Source: Mycobacterium shimoidei
Lineage (GTDB): Bacteria > Actinomycetota > Actinomycetes > Mycobacteriales > Mycobacteriaceae
Length of the DNA: 64,000 nt
Assembly (NCBI GenBank): GCA_002101905.1
Contig: LQPU01000037.1
Location: 310,001-374,000 of the forward strand
Direction: 5' to 3'
This document shows, piece by piece, positions 19,358 through 29,745 of the stretch (position 1 is the stretch's first letter; each line of letters begins with the position of its first letter). Below the pieces are notes generated by a model that searched no databases, was not told the DNA's origin, and saw nothing but the letters and a program-made list of their open reading frames with translations. The translations under genes were made by a program, and so were the position numbers.

Positions 19358-20016
19358 AGCGGCGGCGGCTGGTGATGCTGCGGCACGGGCAGACCGATTT
19401 CAACCTCGGCAGCCGCATGCAGGGTCAGTTGGACACCGAGCTGACTGAGCTGGGCCGCGCGCAGGCCGGCGCGGCGGCCGACGTGCTCGGCAAACGTCAG
19501 CCGCTGCTGATCGTGACGTCGGATCTGCGCCGCGCCTACGACACCGCCGTGATGCTTTCAGAGCGGACCGCCTTGACGCTGCGGGTCGACCGCCGGTTAC
19601 GCGAAACCCATCTCGGCGACTGGCAAGGCATGACCCACGCCGAGATCGACGCGGCCGCCCCCGGGGCGCGTTTGGCCTGGCGCGACGACGCTTCCTGGGC
19701 GCCGCACGGCGGGGAGAGCCGGGTGGACGTCGCCGCCCGCAGCATCCCGCTGATTGCCGAATTGGTTGCGAGCGAAAAGGAATGGGGGATCGACGAGCGA
19801 CCAATCGTGCTGGTCGCGCACGGCGGCCTGGTCGCGGCCATGACTGGGGCGTTGCTGCGGCTTCCGGTTGCCAACTGGCCGGCACTGGGCGGAATGGGCA
19901 ATGCCAGCTGGACTCAGTTGTCCGGACACTCGGCCGCCGACGCGGACTTCGACGGCATCAGGTGGCGCCTCGACGTGTGGAATGCCTCGGCGCAGGTTGC
20001 TAACGATGTCCTCTGA
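19354..20016 (+). CDS. gpgP: Glucosyl-3-phosphoglycerate phosphatase
   Basis: A 220-residue histidine-phosphatase-superfamily enzyme. The RHG motif near the N-terminus ([20 protein letters not shown]) holds the phosphorylated His, and [17 protein letters not shown] provides the second His. In mycobacteria the orthologue Rv2419c dephosphorylates glucosyl-3-phosphoglycerate to glucosylglycerate, a precursor of methylglucose lipopolysaccharide (MGLP). The following octT gene serves the same pathway. The GTG start at 19354 overlaps the rsfS stop; the 3' end overlaps the octT start. Confidence 0.93.
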   Translation: MKRRRLVMLRHGQTDFNLGSRMQGQLDTELTELGRAQAGAAADVLGKRQPLLIVTSDLRRAYDTAVMLSERTALTLRVDRRLRETHLGDWQGMTHAEIDAAAPGARLAWRDDASWAPHGGESRVDVAARSIPLIAELVASEKEWGIDERPIVLVAHGGLVAAMTGALLRLPVANWPALGGMGNASWTQLSGHSAADADFDGIRWRLDVWNASAQVANDVL

Positions 20017-20737
20017 ATCGCGGCCGGTGCTGTTGATTTTCGCCGATTCGCTGGCCTACTACGGGCCGACCGGTGGCTTGCCCTCCGACGACCCACGCAT
20101 TTGGCCCAATATCGTTGGTGCACAACTTGGATGGGATGTGGAGCTGGTCGGGCGCATCGGCTGGACGTGCCGCGACGTCTGGTGGGCCGCGACTCAGGAT
20201 CCGCGGGCCTGGGCGGCGCTGCCGCGAGCGGGCGCGGTCATCTTTGCCACCGGCGGTATGGATTCGCTTCCGTCGCCGCTGCCGACCGCGCTGCGTGAGC
20301 TGATCCGCTATGTGCGGCCGCCCTGGCTACGCCGCTGGGTCCGCGACGGCTACGGCTGGCTGCAGCCCCGGTTTTCGCCGATCGCCCGGTCCGCCCTGCC
20401 TCCGCACCTGTCCGCTAAGTACCTCGAACAGACCCGTAGCGCAATCGATTTCAATCGGCCCGGCATCCCCATCGTCGCGTCGTTGCCGTCGGTGCACATC
20501 GCTGAGACGTACGGCAAAGCCCACCACGGCCGCGATGCAACCGCTGCGGCGATCAGCGAATGGGCGCAGCAGCACGACATTCCGCTCGTCGACCTGAAAG
20601 CAGCAGTCGCCGAGCACGTTATGGCTGGGCGTGGCAATCCCGACGGCATCCACTGGAATTTCGAGGCCCACCAGGCGGTCGCGGAACTTATGCTCAAGGC
20701 GCTCGCCCAAACCGGCATAGAACCATGTCAGTCGTAG
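20006..20737 (+). CDS. octT: Diglucosylglycerate octanoyltransferase
   Basis: A 243-residue SGNH-hydrolase-fold protein. The block I nucleophile Ser lies in [12 protein letters not shown] and the C-terminal catalytic DxxH region reads [13 protein letters not shown]. The mycobacterial orthologue Rv2418c is known as OctT, which transfers an octanoyl group to diglucosylglycerate in MGLP synthesis. Neighbourhood with gpgP supports this role. ATG at 20006 overlaps the gpgP stop by 11 bases, and its 3' end overlaps the degV start by 13 bases. Confidence 0.9.
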   Translation: MSSESRPVLLIFADSLAYYGPTGGLPSDDPRIWPNIVGAQLGWDVELVGRIGWTCRDVWWAATQDPRAWAALPRAGAVIFATGGMDSLPSPLPTALRELIRYVRPPWLRRWVRDGYGWLQPRFSPIARSALPPHLSAKYLEQTRSAIDFNRPGIPIVASLPSVHIAETYGKAHHGRDATAAAISEWAQQHDIPLVDLKAAVAEHVMAGRGNPDGIHWNFEAHQAVAELMLKALAQTGIEPCQS

Positions 20738-21558
20738 TCGTCACCGACTCGTCGTCGCGCCTTCCAGAGGAGCTGCGCCGCAAGTGGGGGATTCGTCAGG
20801 TGCCGCTGCATATTTTGCTCGAGGGCGCCGACCTGCGCGACGGTGTGGACGAGGTTCCCGACGACATCCACCTGCGTGGCCAAGCCACCACCGCAGCCGC
20901 CACACCGGCCGAACTGTCCGAGGTGTATCGGCGGGCGCTGGCCGACAGCGGCGGTGACGGGGTGGTGGCCGTGCACCTTTCGGCGGCATTATCGGGGACG
21001 TTCGCCGCGGCGGAGGCGACGGCTGCCGAGATGGGTTCGAGCGTGCGGGTCGTCGACTCGAAATCGACGGCGATGAACACCGGTTTCGTTGCACTGGCCG
21101 CCGCGCGGGCCGCCTCCGACGGCGCCGACCTGGACACCGTCACGCAGGCCGCCGCCGCCGCGGTCAAGCGCAACCATGGCTTCATCGTGGTGCACCGACT
21201 GGACAACCTGCGCCGCAGCGGGCGGATCGGCGGTGCCGCGGCCTGGCTGGGCACCGCCCTGTCACTCAAGCCGCTGTTGCGCATCGATGACGGCAAACTC
21301 GTTCTGGCACAGCGTGTTCGGACCGCCAGCAAGTCTGTCGCGACAATGATCGACCGGGTGTGTGACATTGTCGGTGATCACTCCGCCGCGCTGGCGGTAC
21401 ATCATGTCGCCAACCCCGAGGGCGCCGACAGCGTGGCGGCCGCACTGGCTGAGCGGCTGCCGGCCTGTGAACCTGCGTTGGTGACTGAGCTCGGGCCGGT
21501 GCTCGCCCTGCACGTCGGCGCGGGCGCGCTCGCGGTGTGCGTCGACGTGCCTGAGTGA
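20725..21558 (+). CDS. DegV family fatty-acid-binding protein
   Basis: A 277-residue DegV/FakB-type protein. N-terminal [13 protein letters not shown], then the fatty-acid-binding loop segment [33 protein letters not shown], and the central [15 protein letters not shown]. DegV proteins hold a single fatty acid; FakB versions present it to a kinase. Whether a FakA partner exists cannot be told here. Last gene of the nadD operon; 30 bp then separate it from the convergent mmpL gene, where the lipid block begins. In M. tuberculosis the next gene would be eis. Confidence 0.9.
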   Translation: MSVVVVTDSSSRLPEELRRKWGIRQVPLHILLEGADLRDGVDEVPDDIHLRGQATTAAATPAELSEVYRRALADSGGDGVVAVHLSAALSGTFAAAEATAAEMGSSVRVVDSKSTAMNTGFVALAAARAASDGADLDTVTQAAAAAVKRNHGFIVVHRLDNLRRSGRIGGAAAWLGTALSLKPLLRIDDGKLVLAQRVRTASKSVATMIDRVCDIVGDHSAALAVHHVANPEGADSVAAALAERLPACEPALVTELGPVLALHVGAGALAVCVDVPE

Positions 21559-21588
21559 GTCTGGCGCGGTTTGGTCGTTAAGTGACGG

Positions 21589-24477
21589 CTATTGCACCGA
21601 ACCCGCGTTGATCGGTAGCGGCGTGGTGTCGTCACTGAGCTGCTCGGACGGCCGTCGAATGGCGTTGTCCCCGCGGGGATGAACGACCTGCGGCCACCAG
21701 AACCAGCGCCCCAGCAGGACGGCGATCGACGGCATGAACAGCGTGCGCACGACCAGCGTGTCCATCAGAAGACCGACACACACCGTGGAGCCGAACTGGC
21801 CGAGCACCCGCAAATCGCTGCCGAGCATTGCGGCCATGGTGAACGCGAACACCAAGCCGGCCGCGGTCACCACGCCACCACTGCCGGCCATGGCCCGGAT
21901 GTATCCCGTCTTCAACCCGGCGTGAATCTCTTCTTTGAACCGGGATACCAGCAGCAGGTTGTAGTCCGATCCGACCGCCAGCAGGATGATGACCGACAGC
22001 GCGGCCACCACCCAGTGGATGTGGTGACCGAGGAGGTCTTGCCAGATGAGCACCGACAGCCCGAAGGCCGCGGCGATCGAGCTGGCCGCGGTGCCCACGA
22101 TCACCATGGCCGCAACCAGGCTGCGGGTGAGCAACAGCATGATCATGAAGATCAGGGTGAGCGACGACAGCACCGCGATCATCAGGTCGTACTTCTCGCC
22201 GTCGTGCATGTCCTTATAGGTCGCGGCGGTACCACCCATGTAGACCCTGGCTTCGGACAACGACGACTGTTTGAGGCCCTCCTGAGCGGCGGTCCGCTCC
22301 GCGTCGACGCGTGAAATCCCTTCCGGCGTAGCAGGATCGCCCTGATGGGTGATGAAAAAGCGCGCGGACTTTCCGTCCGGCGACAAGAACATCTTCAGGC
22401 CGATCTTGAAGTCCGGGTTGTCGAACGCCTCGGGGGGAAGGTAGAAGAAGTCGTCGTTCTTGGAGTTGTCGAAACTTTGCCCCATGACGATCGCGGTATC
22501 GCTCATGGACTCCATCTGGTTGATCATCGCCTGGAAAGTGCTGTGCAGCGTCAGCGTCAGAGCGCGGGTCGTCTTCAGCGATTCGATCTGCGGCGGCAGC
22601 AGCGCGGCCAACTGCGGCTGGAGCCGATCGATGTCGTCAAAGTCGTGGGCCAGCCCGTGGAACTTTTCGTCGAGCTGGTCGATACCGTCCAACGAATCCC
22701 AGAGCGACCGCAGGGAGTAACAAATGGGAATGTCGTAGCAGTGCTTCTCCCAGTAGAAGTAGCTACGGATGGGCCGCCACATATCGTCGAAATCGGCGAT
22801 GTGGTCCCGCAATTGGTCGGTGATCTCAGTCAGCTCGTGGGTGTCGACGTCCGTGCGGTGCGTAGCCTCGACAAGTCGTTGTTGAACGTCATAGGTCCGC
22901 TGCAGGTAGTCGATCGTAACGCCCAGCTGGTCGGCCATCTTCAGGATGTCGTCCATGCGCTCCTTCAGAAACGCCATGTTCTGCATGGTTGTCTGGGCCT
23001 GCATGCTGTTCTGAAACGGTATGGAGCTGTGCTGGATTGGGATCCCGAGCGGTCGGGTGATGTCCTGAATCATCGCGATTCCCACGACGCGGATGACGTT
23101 CTTGGCCACCCGGTCCAACACCAGCATGTCGGCCGGATTGCGCATATCATGGTCTGCTTCGACCATCAACAGGTCCGGGTTCATCCGGGCCTGGGAGAAG
23201 TGCCGGTCCGCCGCGGCGTATCCGATGTTCACCGGCGCGTTCTCGGGCAGGTAATAGCGATCGTTGTAGCCGGGCTTGAATCCGGGCAGCGCGATCATGC
23301 CGATCAGCACCACCACGGTGCTCGCCGCGAGAATGGGCGCCGGCCAGCGGACCACCGCGGTGCCGACCCGCCGCCACAGCCGTCCTTTGGCTGCTCGCCT
23401 GGACTCCAGCAGCCCGAAGCGAGTGCAGACGGTGAGCACGGCGGGGCCCAGGGTGAGGCCGGCCAACACGACGACCAGCATGCCGATGGCGACCGGCACG
23501 CCCATGGTGTGAAACCAGGGCAGCCGCGCGAAGCTGAGGCAATACGTCGCACCGGCGATCGTCAGGCCCGAACCCAAAATCACGCGGGCCACCGAGTGGA
23601 AAGTGATGTAGTAGGCATCAAACCGGTCTCCACCGGCCGCCCGGGCTTCCTGGTATCGGCCGATGAGGAAGATTCCGTAGTCGGTTGCGGCCGCGATCGC
23701 CAGCATGGTGAGGATATTCGCGGCGAAGGTGGTGAGCCCGAAGACGTTGTGATACCCGAGAACCGCGATGACGCCTCGCGCGGATGCCAGCGCGACGAAG
23801 GTCATGAACAGCTGGACCAGCGTGGTGACCAACGAGCGGTAGACCAAGAACAGCATGATCGCGATCGCAGCCAACGTGAACAGCGTGATCTTGGCCAGGC
23901 TCGCGTTTCCGATGACGTGCATGTCGTCGGACAGCGCCGCGGGGCCGGTGACGTAGGCCTTCACTCCGGACGGTGCGGGAGTCCGATCGATGACCTTGCG
24001 CACCGCTTCGACGGATTCATTCGCCAGCGTTTGGCCCTGGTTTCCGGCGATGTTGAGCATGACGTAAGCGCCCTTGCCGTCGGCGCTTTGCACGCCGGCC
24101 GCGGTGAGCCGGTCGCTCCAGAAGTCCTGAATGTGCTGAACATGCTCGGGGTCACGCTCGAGTTGGCGAATGATGCTGTCGTAGTAACGGTGCGCCTCGT
24201 CGCCGAGCTTCTGCTCACCCTCCAGCACGATCATGATCGTGCTGTTGGAGTCGAATTCCTTGAAGTTGTGACCGAGACGCATCATCGCCACCATCGACGG
24301 CGCATCTTCCGGAGCCATCGGCGCCGAATGCTCCTCGCTGACCGTTTCCAACGGCGGCACAACGACGTTCACCAGCACGGTGATGAACACCCACGCCAGG
24401 ATGATCGGCACCGCGAACAGGCGGATGGCATGCGGGATGTAGGGCCGGTGGGTCCGTTTGAGGCTCGGGCGGGTCAT
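21589..24477 (-). CDS. MmpL-family RND transporter (partner of adjacent MmpS)
   Basis: A 962-residue RND-type lipid/siderophore exporter with about 12 TM helices and two periplasmic loops. Hallmarks: the first TM after residue 20 (FAVPIILAWVFITVLVN), the mid-protein transmembrane Asp-Tyr motif AAATDYGIFLIGRYQE, and the C-terminal counterpart VGSDYNLLLVSRFKEEI. The long loop between TM7 and TM8 contains two Cys close together (KHCYDIPICYS). Such MmpS-coupled proteins belong to the MmpL1/2/4/5 type, with cargoes ranging from siderophores to lipids; cargo here is not determined. It starts in the mmpS stop (ATGA). Likely inner-membrane, possibly serving the lipid made by the upstream genes. Confidence 0.93.
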   Translation of the reverse strand: MTRPSLKRTHRPYIPHAIRLFAVPIILAWVFITVLVNVVVPPLETVSEEHSAPMAPEDAPSMVAMMRLGHNFKEFDSNSTIMIVLEGEQKLGDEAHRYYDSIIRQLERDPEHVQHIQDFWSDRLTAAGVQSADGKGAYVMLNIAGNQGQTLANESVEAVRKVIDRTPAPSGVKAYVTGPAALSDDMHVIGNASLAKITLFTLAAIAIMLFLVYRSLVTTLVQLFMTFVALASARGVIAVLGYHNVFGLTTFAANILTMLAIAAATDYGIFLIGRYQEARAAGGDRFDAYYITFHSVARVILGSGLTIAGATYCLSFARLPWFHTMGVPVAIGMLVVVLAGLTLGPAVLTVCTRFGLLESRRAAKGRLWRRVGTAVVRWPAPILAASTVVVLIGMIALPGFKPGYNDRYYLPENAPVNIGYAAADRHFSQARMNPDLLMVEADHDMRNPADMLVLDRVAKNVIRVVGIAMIQDITRPLGIPIQHSSIPFQNSMQAQTTMQNMAFLKERMDDILKMADQLGVTIDYLQRTYDVQQRLVEATHRTDVDTHELTEITDQLRDHIADFDDMWRPIRSYFYWEKHCYDIPICYSLRSLWDSLDGIDQLDEKFHGLAHDFDDIDRLQPQLAALLPPQIESLKTTRALTLTLHSTFQAMINQMESMSDTAIVMGQSFDNSKNDDFFYLPPEAFDNPDFKIGLKMFLSPDGKSARFFITHQGDPATPEGISRVDAERTAAQEGLKQSSLSEARVYMGGTAATYKDMHDGEKYDLMIAVLSSLTLIFMIMLLLTRSLVAAMVIVGTAASSIAAAFGLSVLIWQDLLGHHIHWVVAALSVIILLAVGSDYNLLLVSRFKEEIHAGLKTGYIRAMAGSGGVVTAAGLVFAFTMAAMLGSDLRVLGQFGSTVCVGLLMDTLVVRTLFMPSIAVLLGRWFWWPQVVHPRGDNAIRRPSEQLSDDTTPLPINAGSVQ

Positions 24478-24917
24478 GCCGACTTCACCAGGCAGAACGT
24501 CTGCGCATTAGTTCCGTCGACCTTTTTCTCCTCGCGGACGACACCGTCGACCGTGATGCGGCAGCCGATCTGATTGCCGTTGCCCTGCGCCATGATGTTG
24601 GCGCTCACCGAGGGCAGGGTCGTGCTCAGCGTGTACGACCACGGCAGTGGCGCCGCATCGACTTGATGGGTGTTGGCCTCGGCGTCCCAGTAGTTGATGC
24701 TCGCCGTGGTACCAGCCGGGCCGAAGATCTCGTACGTCACCACCTTCGGGTTGAACTGGACGATCTCGATCCCGGCGCCGGCACTCGCGTTGAGGTCCTC
24801 TGATCCGAAGATGCGGTGGAGCCGGGCAACCCCGAACCCCGAGACAGTGAGCACCACCAGCAACACCAGAGGTATCCAGGTGCGTTTAGCTATCTTGCTG
24901 ACCGGAATAGCTCTCAA
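24474..24917 (-). CDS. MmpS-family membrane protein
   Basis: A 147-residue accessory protein for MmpL transporters. One N-terminal TM helix (IPLVLLVVLTVSGFGVA) is followed by a beta-rich periplasmic domain with family features VVTYEIFGPAGTTASINYWD, LPWSYTLSTTLPSVSANIMA and GCRITVDG. Two Cys in the C-terminal domain could pair. The start is a TTG at 24915-24917, supported by a strong GGAGGAG six bases upstream. The stop overlaps the mmpL start. A 176-bp gap separates it from the preceding oxidoreductase gene, so mmpS-mmpL may have its own promoter; a TAGGAT box lies in that gap on the minus strand. Confidence 0.93.
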   Translation of the reverse strand: MRAIPVSKIAKRTWIPLVLLVVLTVSGFGVARLHRIFGSEDLNASAGAGIEIVQFNPKVVTYEIFGPAGTTASINYWDAEANTHQVDAAPLPWSYTLSTTLPSVSANIMAQGNGNQIGCRITVDGVVREEKKVDGTNAQTFCLVKSA

Positions 24918-25093
24918 CCGAGTCTCCTCCCGCTCACTGATCCTGCTCGTTAGCCCGGCCTCGGCGGCAGATTGGCCAGCTGCCCAGTGTCGAACGACGG
25001 CGCCGTGCTGACGGCGTCGTCAACCGAACATTTGCACGGCTAACTATCCTAGACGGCTCAGCGACGATGACGTTCGCGGGGTGCCCGTGCTGG

Positions 25094-26152
25094 TCACACG
25101 GCTGCCCGGCCGGTAATCGGCGGCAAGTCGGCCAGCGTCACGATCCCCGGCGGGGCGGCCACCACCGCGGGAACGGCGTTGGTGACCGGCATCGCCGTGT
25201 AGATCATGCCCAGCCCCATGAAGCCAGGCTCGGTCCAGTCTTTCGGCGGCAGGCAATGGATCACCGTGCGCATATTGGGCAGCCCGAAGACCTGGATAAC
25301 GTGCCCGTGCTCGAGCGGCTTGGGCGGCACCACATGGTCGCCCATGATCCAGTTGAACCCGACGCTGACGACGTTGCGGTCGCCGACCCAGCCGCGGTGG
25401 TAGCCGTAGACGCTGGCGACGGTTCCCGCCGGGATCTTCATGAAGCCCAGATCGGTGTCGGCGGTGGCGGCAGTGAATTGGACGTCGAAGGTCATCCGGT
25501 CCAGCCTCGCCCCGATCGCGTCGGCCATCATCGCCGCGGACTCCGCAAAGACCTCGCTTTCGCGTCGCACGCTCTCGGCCAGCCCCGGAGTGTCGGGGTC
25601 TTGCGAAAAGCCCATTGCAGTCTGGGTGCCCGCCGACTCGTAAGCCGAGCAGTCCACGGATTCGGTGATGCGGATTTCGTCGACACGCCGACACGAGCCG
25701 CTGAGCACCATGCCGACCAAGTTGGTCATTCCGGGATGAGCGCCGCTGCCGAAGATCGTCGAGCCGCCGCGCCGGCAGGCGTCGGTGATGCGTTGCCGGT
25801 CCTGCGGTGTCTGCTTGCCGCCGGTAATCCACGCCGCGCTGGTGCACACATTCACCCCAGCCTCCAGCAGGCGCACCAACTCGTCGATGTTGGGCCACAA
25901 CGGGTTGTAACAACACGCATCGGGCCGCAGCTTGAGCAACGCATCAATGTCATTGGTGGCCTTCACCCCGGTCGGCTCGGGCCAGCCGCACAACTCGGCG
26001 GCATCCACGCCGACTTTGCCCTCACCGTGGGCGAACACGCCGACCAGCTCCATGTCTTCTCTGCCGATGATGGCGTGCAGCGATCGCCGCCCGATGTTGC
26101 CGGTGGTCCACTGGATCACCCGAAGCGGACGGGCTGCACTGGGGATGGTCAT
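25094..26152 (-). CDS. NAD(P)-dependent oxidoreductase, dihydrodipicolinate reductase N-terminal fold
   Basis: A 352-residue protein with a Rossmann N-terminus (VIQWTTGNIGRRSLHAIIGR) and the DapB/2,4-diaminopentanoate dehydrogenase-like layout (CYNPLWPNIDELVRLLEAGV, FGSGAHPGMTNLVG). Mycobacteria have several such paralogues of unknown substrate; true DapB is shorter. The start at 26152 is set by AAAGGAG five bases upstream; the longer frame overlaps the Sap-like gene. It follows that gene by 11 bp, so it is probably in the papA-to-fadD operon. A role in trehalose polyphleate metabolism is possible but not established. Confidence 0.82.
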   Translation of the reverse strand: MTIPSAARPLRVIQWTTGNIGRRSLHAIIGREDMELVGVFAHGEGKVGVDAAELCGWPEPTGVKATNDIDALLKLRPDACCYNPLWPNIDELVRLLEAGVNVCTSAAWITGGKQTPQDRQRITDACRRGGSTIFGSGAHPGMTNLVGMVLSGSCRRVDEIRITESVDCSAYESAGTQTAMGFSQDPDTPGLAESVRRESEVFAESAAMMADAIGARLDRMTFDVQFTAATADTDLGFMKIPAGTVASVYGYHRGWVGDRNVVSVGFNWIMGDHVVPPKPLEHGHVIQVFGLPNMRTVIHCLPPKDWTEPGFMGLGMIYTAMPVTNAVPAVVAAPPGIVTLADLPPITGRAAV

Positions 26153-26163
26153 CGTGACTCCTT

Positions 26164-26832
26164 TCAAAGACCGACCGCGCCGACGGCGAGAAACACACAG
26201 CCGACCGCAGCCACCAGGATGGCAGCGTCGGTGCGGCGACGTGACCGAATCCAGTCGTGCAGTGCCGCCACCCACCTGGCAGTAGCTTTGGGTGCCAGAA
26301 GATAGGCCAGCAGCGGAATTTCAACGAGCGCGAAGGCCACCACGTGGAACATCAACAGCACCGCGACCTGCGTCAGGGCTGCCGCGCCGGAGGCCAGTAT
26401 CACGGCCAGCGCGGCAAGGTAGTCGACCGACGGCAATGCAATACCGAGACCGGCAATTCCGGCGACCAACAGCGAAGCTCCGCTCATCAACCGTCGGGCC
26501 GGCATCGCCAACCTCGCCGGGTGAGGGCCCAACCAGCCGGGGACGCCCACGGCCACGACCCCGGCGATCACCAGGGCCAGCAGCCCGATCAGAATCTGAA
26601 CGTTGGGCAACGTGAAATAGGTGGTCCCGAGCAGTCGGCGCCGAAACACGAACAGCACCACCAGACCCACCGTTGTTCCCATGGCGAAACCACCGGATAA
26701 GAACGCGAGCAGTTGCAGCACGGGTCGCGGCCTGTTCAGCATGAGCAGCGTCATGCCGATCCGGAACGGTTCGAAACTGACGGCAAGGGCCATTGTCAGC
26801 ACGGTGATCAGCATCGACGGGTGTGCACCCAC
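26164..26832 (-). CDS. Sap/Gap-like integral membrane protein (lipid-addressing protein family)
   Basis: A 222-residue hydrophobic protein with about six TM helices (MLITVLTMALAVSF, LLAFLSGGFAMGTTVGLVVL, ILIGLLALVIAGVVAVGV, LAALAVILASGAAAL, VAVLLMFHVVAFALV, AAILVAAVGCVFLAVGAV). It resembles Gap (glycopeptidolipid-addressing) and Sap (sulfolipid-1-addressing, Rv3821), small proteins that help MmpL transporters bring glycolipids to the surface. The GTG start at 26832 is 7 bp after fadD; an ATG at 26814 is an alternative. Its place in this operon suggests it helps export the trehalose lipid; cargo is inferred from context. Confidence 0.82.
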   Translation of the reverse strand: MGAHPSMLITVLTMALAVSFEPFRIGMTLLMLNRPRPVLQLLAFLSGGFAMGTTVGLVVLFVFRRRLLGTTYFTLPNVQILIGLLALVIAGVVAVGVPGWLGPHPARLAMPARRLMSGASLLVAGIAGLGIALPSVDYLAALAVILASGAAALTQVAVLLMFHVVAFALVEIPLLAYLLAPKATARWVAALHDWIRSRRRTDAAILVAAVGCVFLAVGAVGL

Positions 26833-26839
26833 CCGCCGG

Positions 26840-28567
26840 TCAGCCGTCTAACCGGACGAATTGGCCTTGGCGGTACTGCTCGACACAGGCGGCACGCCGG
26901 ATCTTGCCGCTCGTCGTGGTCGGGATCGAACCGGGCGCGACCAGAACAAGGTCACTCACATTCAGGCCGTGCGCATTGGATATCGCGGAGGTGACGTCGC
27001 TTTTGACGTCACTGAGCCAGCGCATCGTGTCGGTGTTGGTATCGTCTCGCTTCTTGACCTCGACGATGGCGACCAGCTGCTCGGTACTGTTCACCGGGAC
27101 CGATATCGCCGCGACCCGACCACGTGTGATCTCCTGGACCGTCGCCTCGATGTCCTCGGGAAAGTGATTCTGCCCACGGATGACCAGCAGATCCTTGATG
27201 CGGCCGACAATGAACAGCTCACCGTCGTGAATGAAGCCCAAGTCGCCGGTTCTCAGCCACGGCCCGTCGGGCGTGCCTGGCGACGGGTCGACGAGCGTTG
27301 CGCCGAAGCAGCGTTGCTCCTCCGAAGATTTATTCCAATACCCTTCGGCGACATTGGCACCGTGCACCCAGATTTCGCCGACCGAGTCCGCAGGGCGCTC
27401 GCGGTGTGTGTCGCTGTCGACGATTCGCACCGCCGGTGATTGCGGCACTTTGTATTTGACCAGTCCGGTGCCGGCGCCGGGCGCACACCGCTGAACCCGG
27501 CCCGAGCCCAGCTCGGCGGCATCGAAGTGAGCCGCCGGCGATGATTCACTCCAGTTGCCGGCCGTCACAAAGACCGTTGCCTCCGCCAAGCCATAGGCAG
27601 GACGCAGCACATGGTCCCGAAGGTTGAAATGAGCGAACCGATCAGCGAAACGTTGCAGGGTAGCCGGCTCGGCACGTTCGGCGCCGTTGATGATGCACAC
27701 CACTCCGCCGAGGTCGAGCCCCGCCAGGTCACTGTCGGATGTTTTGCGGGCTGCCAAGTCGAAGGCGAAGTTGGGCGCTCCTGACCACGCGCTCGGATTG
27801 CAGGCCAGGGACCGCACCCATCTGGCCGGTCTCTCCAAAAAGGCGATCGGACTGGTTAATTCGGCGCGGTAACCCGCCAGGATCGGTATGCAGACTCCCA
27901 GCACCAAACCCATGTCATGGTAGAAGGGCAACCACGACACGATCGTGGCGTCCGACGGGGCTTCACCGAAGAAGCCGCGCATCAGCTGCTCGAAATTCAC
28001 CTGAAGGTTTCGGTGCGAGATCACGGCTCCGGTCGGCAGCCGAGTCGAACCCGAGCTGTACTGAAGATACGCGATATCTGGCAAATCTGTTGTCCGAACG
28101 CCTGTTCCGCCATCGGCGTCCAGATTGATCGAATCAATTTCCAGGATCTTCGGAACAGTGTCCAGGTGTGCTTGATGCACGTATTCGGCGATGTCTTCCG
28201 CGACCGCCGACGTGGTGAGCACAACCGAGGGCGATGTATCGGCCAGGACCGCACCTACGCGTTCGTGACTCGAGCCGCGGTGCGGCAACGGGAGCGGAAC
28301 AGCGATCTGCCCGGCCTGCATGGATCCCAGGAATGCGGCAATGTAATCGAGGCCTTGGGGGGCAAGTATCACCGCTCTGTCACCGACCGACCCATAGGGG
28401 CTGAGTTCGCCGGCAAGATTGAGCGTTCGGCGCGACAGCTGCGACCACGTGAGACTCTCGGCAACACCCGCCGAATCGTGTTCGTAGTTGGTGAAAGTGA
28501 ACGCAACATCGTTGGGCCGCATACTCGCACGCCCATGCAGTATCGAAAGAATAGATGAAGCAGGCAT
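26840..28567 (-). CDS. fadD23: Fatty-acyl-AMP ligase (FadD23-like)
   Basis: A 575-residue adenylate-forming enzyme. The P-loop-like A3 motif is [29 protein letters not shown] and the AMP-site [12 protein letters not shown] are typical of FAALs, which make acyl-adenylates for loading onto a PKS. The catalytic Asp motif reads [20 protein letters not shown], and the C-terminal Lys lies in [12 protein letters not shown]. It lies between the pE and Sap-like genes with gaps of 8 and 7 bp. In TPP loci the fadD23 homologue supplies activated starter fatty acids to the PKS and/or for acylation. The symbol is by family and position, not by proven orthology. Confidence 0.9.
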   Translation of the reverse strand: MPASSILSILHGRASMRPNDVAFTFTNYEHDSAGVAESLTWSQLSRRTLNLAGELSPYGSVGDRAVILAPQGLDYIAAFLGSMQAGQIAVPLPLPHRGSSHERVGAVLADTSPSVVLTTSAVAEDIAEYVHQAHLDTVPKILEIDSINLDADGGTGVRTTDLPDIAYLQYSSGSTRLPTGAVISHRNLQVNFEQLMRGFFGEAPSDATIVSWLPFYHDMGLVLGVCIPILAGYRAELTSPIAFLERPARWVRSLACNPSAWSGAPNFAFDLAARKTSDSDLAGLDLGGVVCIINGAERAEPATLQRFADRFAHFNLRDHVLRPAYGLAEATVFVTAGNWSESSPAAHFDAAELGSGRVQRCAPGAGTGLVKYKVPQSPAVRIVDSDTHRERPADSVGEIWVHGANVAEGYWNKSSEEQRCFGATLVDPSPGTPDGPWLRTGDLGFIHDGELFIVGRIKDLLVIRGQNHFPEDIEATVQEITRGRVAAISVPVNSTEQLVAIVEVKKRDDTNTDTMRWLSDVKSDVTSAISNAHGLNVSDLVLVAPGSIPTTTSGKIRRAACVEQYRQGQFVRLDG

Positions 28568-28575
28568 AGCCGCCG

Positions 28576-29688
28576 TCAGCCTTTACCCTGAGACGACAGC
28601 ACGGACAGGGCGCCGCTGAGAATTTGTGAGAACGGATCGGCGCCGCCACCGAAAGTCGCCTGGGTGGCGGGCGCGGTGACGGCTGCGGGATCGAAGCCGT
28701 TGACCGGGTCCACTTGCACCGGCGCCGTCGCCGGGTCGTCGTTACGCGAATAGCCCGCATTCACCCGGGGCAGCAGTATCGCGTCAAGCTTGTTGAGCGT
28801 GTCCTCGGAGAACCCGATGTAAGCCAACGGCATGGTCAGCGGAAGGTGCTTTTCCGGAATCAGATACGTCGTCGTCGTCGCGCCCCTGGAGTTGACCGTC
28901 GTTCTGATGTTCTGCGGCGGCACCATGCTCGGGTTGGTGAATGCCACCGCCGTGTGGCCGGTAGCGAGGCCCATCAACGTGTTGGCGAGCGCGAACATGT
29001 TGTCCGGCCGGTCGGGGAAGTCGGCGATCGAATCGTAGGCTGAGACGAACTGCTTGGTGTCGTATTGGCTCTCGACCGGAGGCGGGATGCGGTAGTCGAG
29101 GGCCGGAACAACGCTGCCCACCGGAAACATGGCGGTCAGGAAGCTTTGACCGAAGGCGTGACGCGCAATGGGGTCGCCGAATGTCGCGAAGCTCAGCTGG
29201 TCAGGCGGGGGAGCGGTCGGGTCATTCGCGAGCCGGGCCTGCTCAGCATCCAGCACAAGCGATCCCTCGGAGAGGCCGATCGCGGTACCGCGACCACCGG
29301 CGCGGATGGCCGCATCAAGGTTGCCCTCTCCCTCGTCGACTGACTCGCCGACACTGGGACCGTCCATGCCCAGGCCTGGAAAGAGTTGATCGAGTCGTGC
29401 AATGCCCGGGAAGAGCCGTTCCAGTACGTGGCCCTGCACCTGACCTGCCGGGTAGGGAACGATTTCTCGCTTCATGCCGGGAAACCAGTCCGCACCTGAG
29501 CGACGGATGTACTCGTCATAGGGAATGCCCAGAACGTGCGCACCGCCGAGCGAGTAGGCGGTCCCGTCGGCGTGCGTTCCGGGGGGCGGGGTTCCGCCGG
29601 CCGGCGGGTCGTCGGCAGCCGCAGCCCCGACGCCGAAAAAGCCTGTGGCGCTTACCAGCGCCGTAACTGCGGCGAGTAGCTTTTTCAT
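28576..29688 (-). CDS. Secreted PE-PPE-domain acyltransferase/hydrolase ('pE' of TPP loci)
   Basis: A 370-residue alpha/beta-hydrolase of the PE-PPE domain type. The start at 29688 ([20 protein letters not shown]) has AGGAG upstream and gives a signal peptide ending about residue 25; the longer frame from 29742 lacks this logic. The nucleophile is Ser140 in IGLSEGSL (GxSxG). Candidate triad partners lie in [16 protein letters not shown] and [11 protein letters not shown]. Relatives Chp1 and Chp2 in sulfolipid and PAT synthesis move acyl chains between trehalose esters outside the membrane; the TPP counterpart adds phleic chains. No N-terminal PE domain is present despite the usual gene nickname. 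It lies 57 bp downstream of mmpL10-like. Confidence 0.88.
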   Translation of the reverse strand: MKKLLAAVTALVSATGFFGVGAAAADDPPAGGTPPPGTHADGTAYSLGGAHVLGIPYDEYIRRSGADWFPGMKREIVPYPAGQVQGHVLERLFPGIARLDQLFPGLGMDGPSVGESVDEGEGNLDAAIRAGGRGTAIGLSEGSLVLDAEQARLANDPTAPPPDQLSFATFGDPIARHAFGQSFLTAMFPVGSVVPALDYRIPPPVESQYDTKQFVSAYDSIADFPDRPDNMFALANTLMGLATGHTAVAFTNPSMVPPQNIRTTVNSRGATTTTYLIPEKHLPLTMPLAYIGFSEDTLNKLDAILLPRVNAGYSRNDDPATAPVQVDPVNGFDPAAVTAPATQATFGGGADPFSQILSGALSVLSSQGKG

Positions 29689-29745
29689 TCCTACTCCTGA
29701 CCGTTCGGCTTCGTCTCGTAGTCTCACATACACCGGGCCCACCCC

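Noticed and set aside
22345..24573. Large open frame of 742 codons on the plus strand inside mmpL
   Set aside because: Mirror frame of a high-GC gene. The minus strand encodes a full MmpL with TM helices and Asp-Tyr motifs; the plus frame shows no domain.
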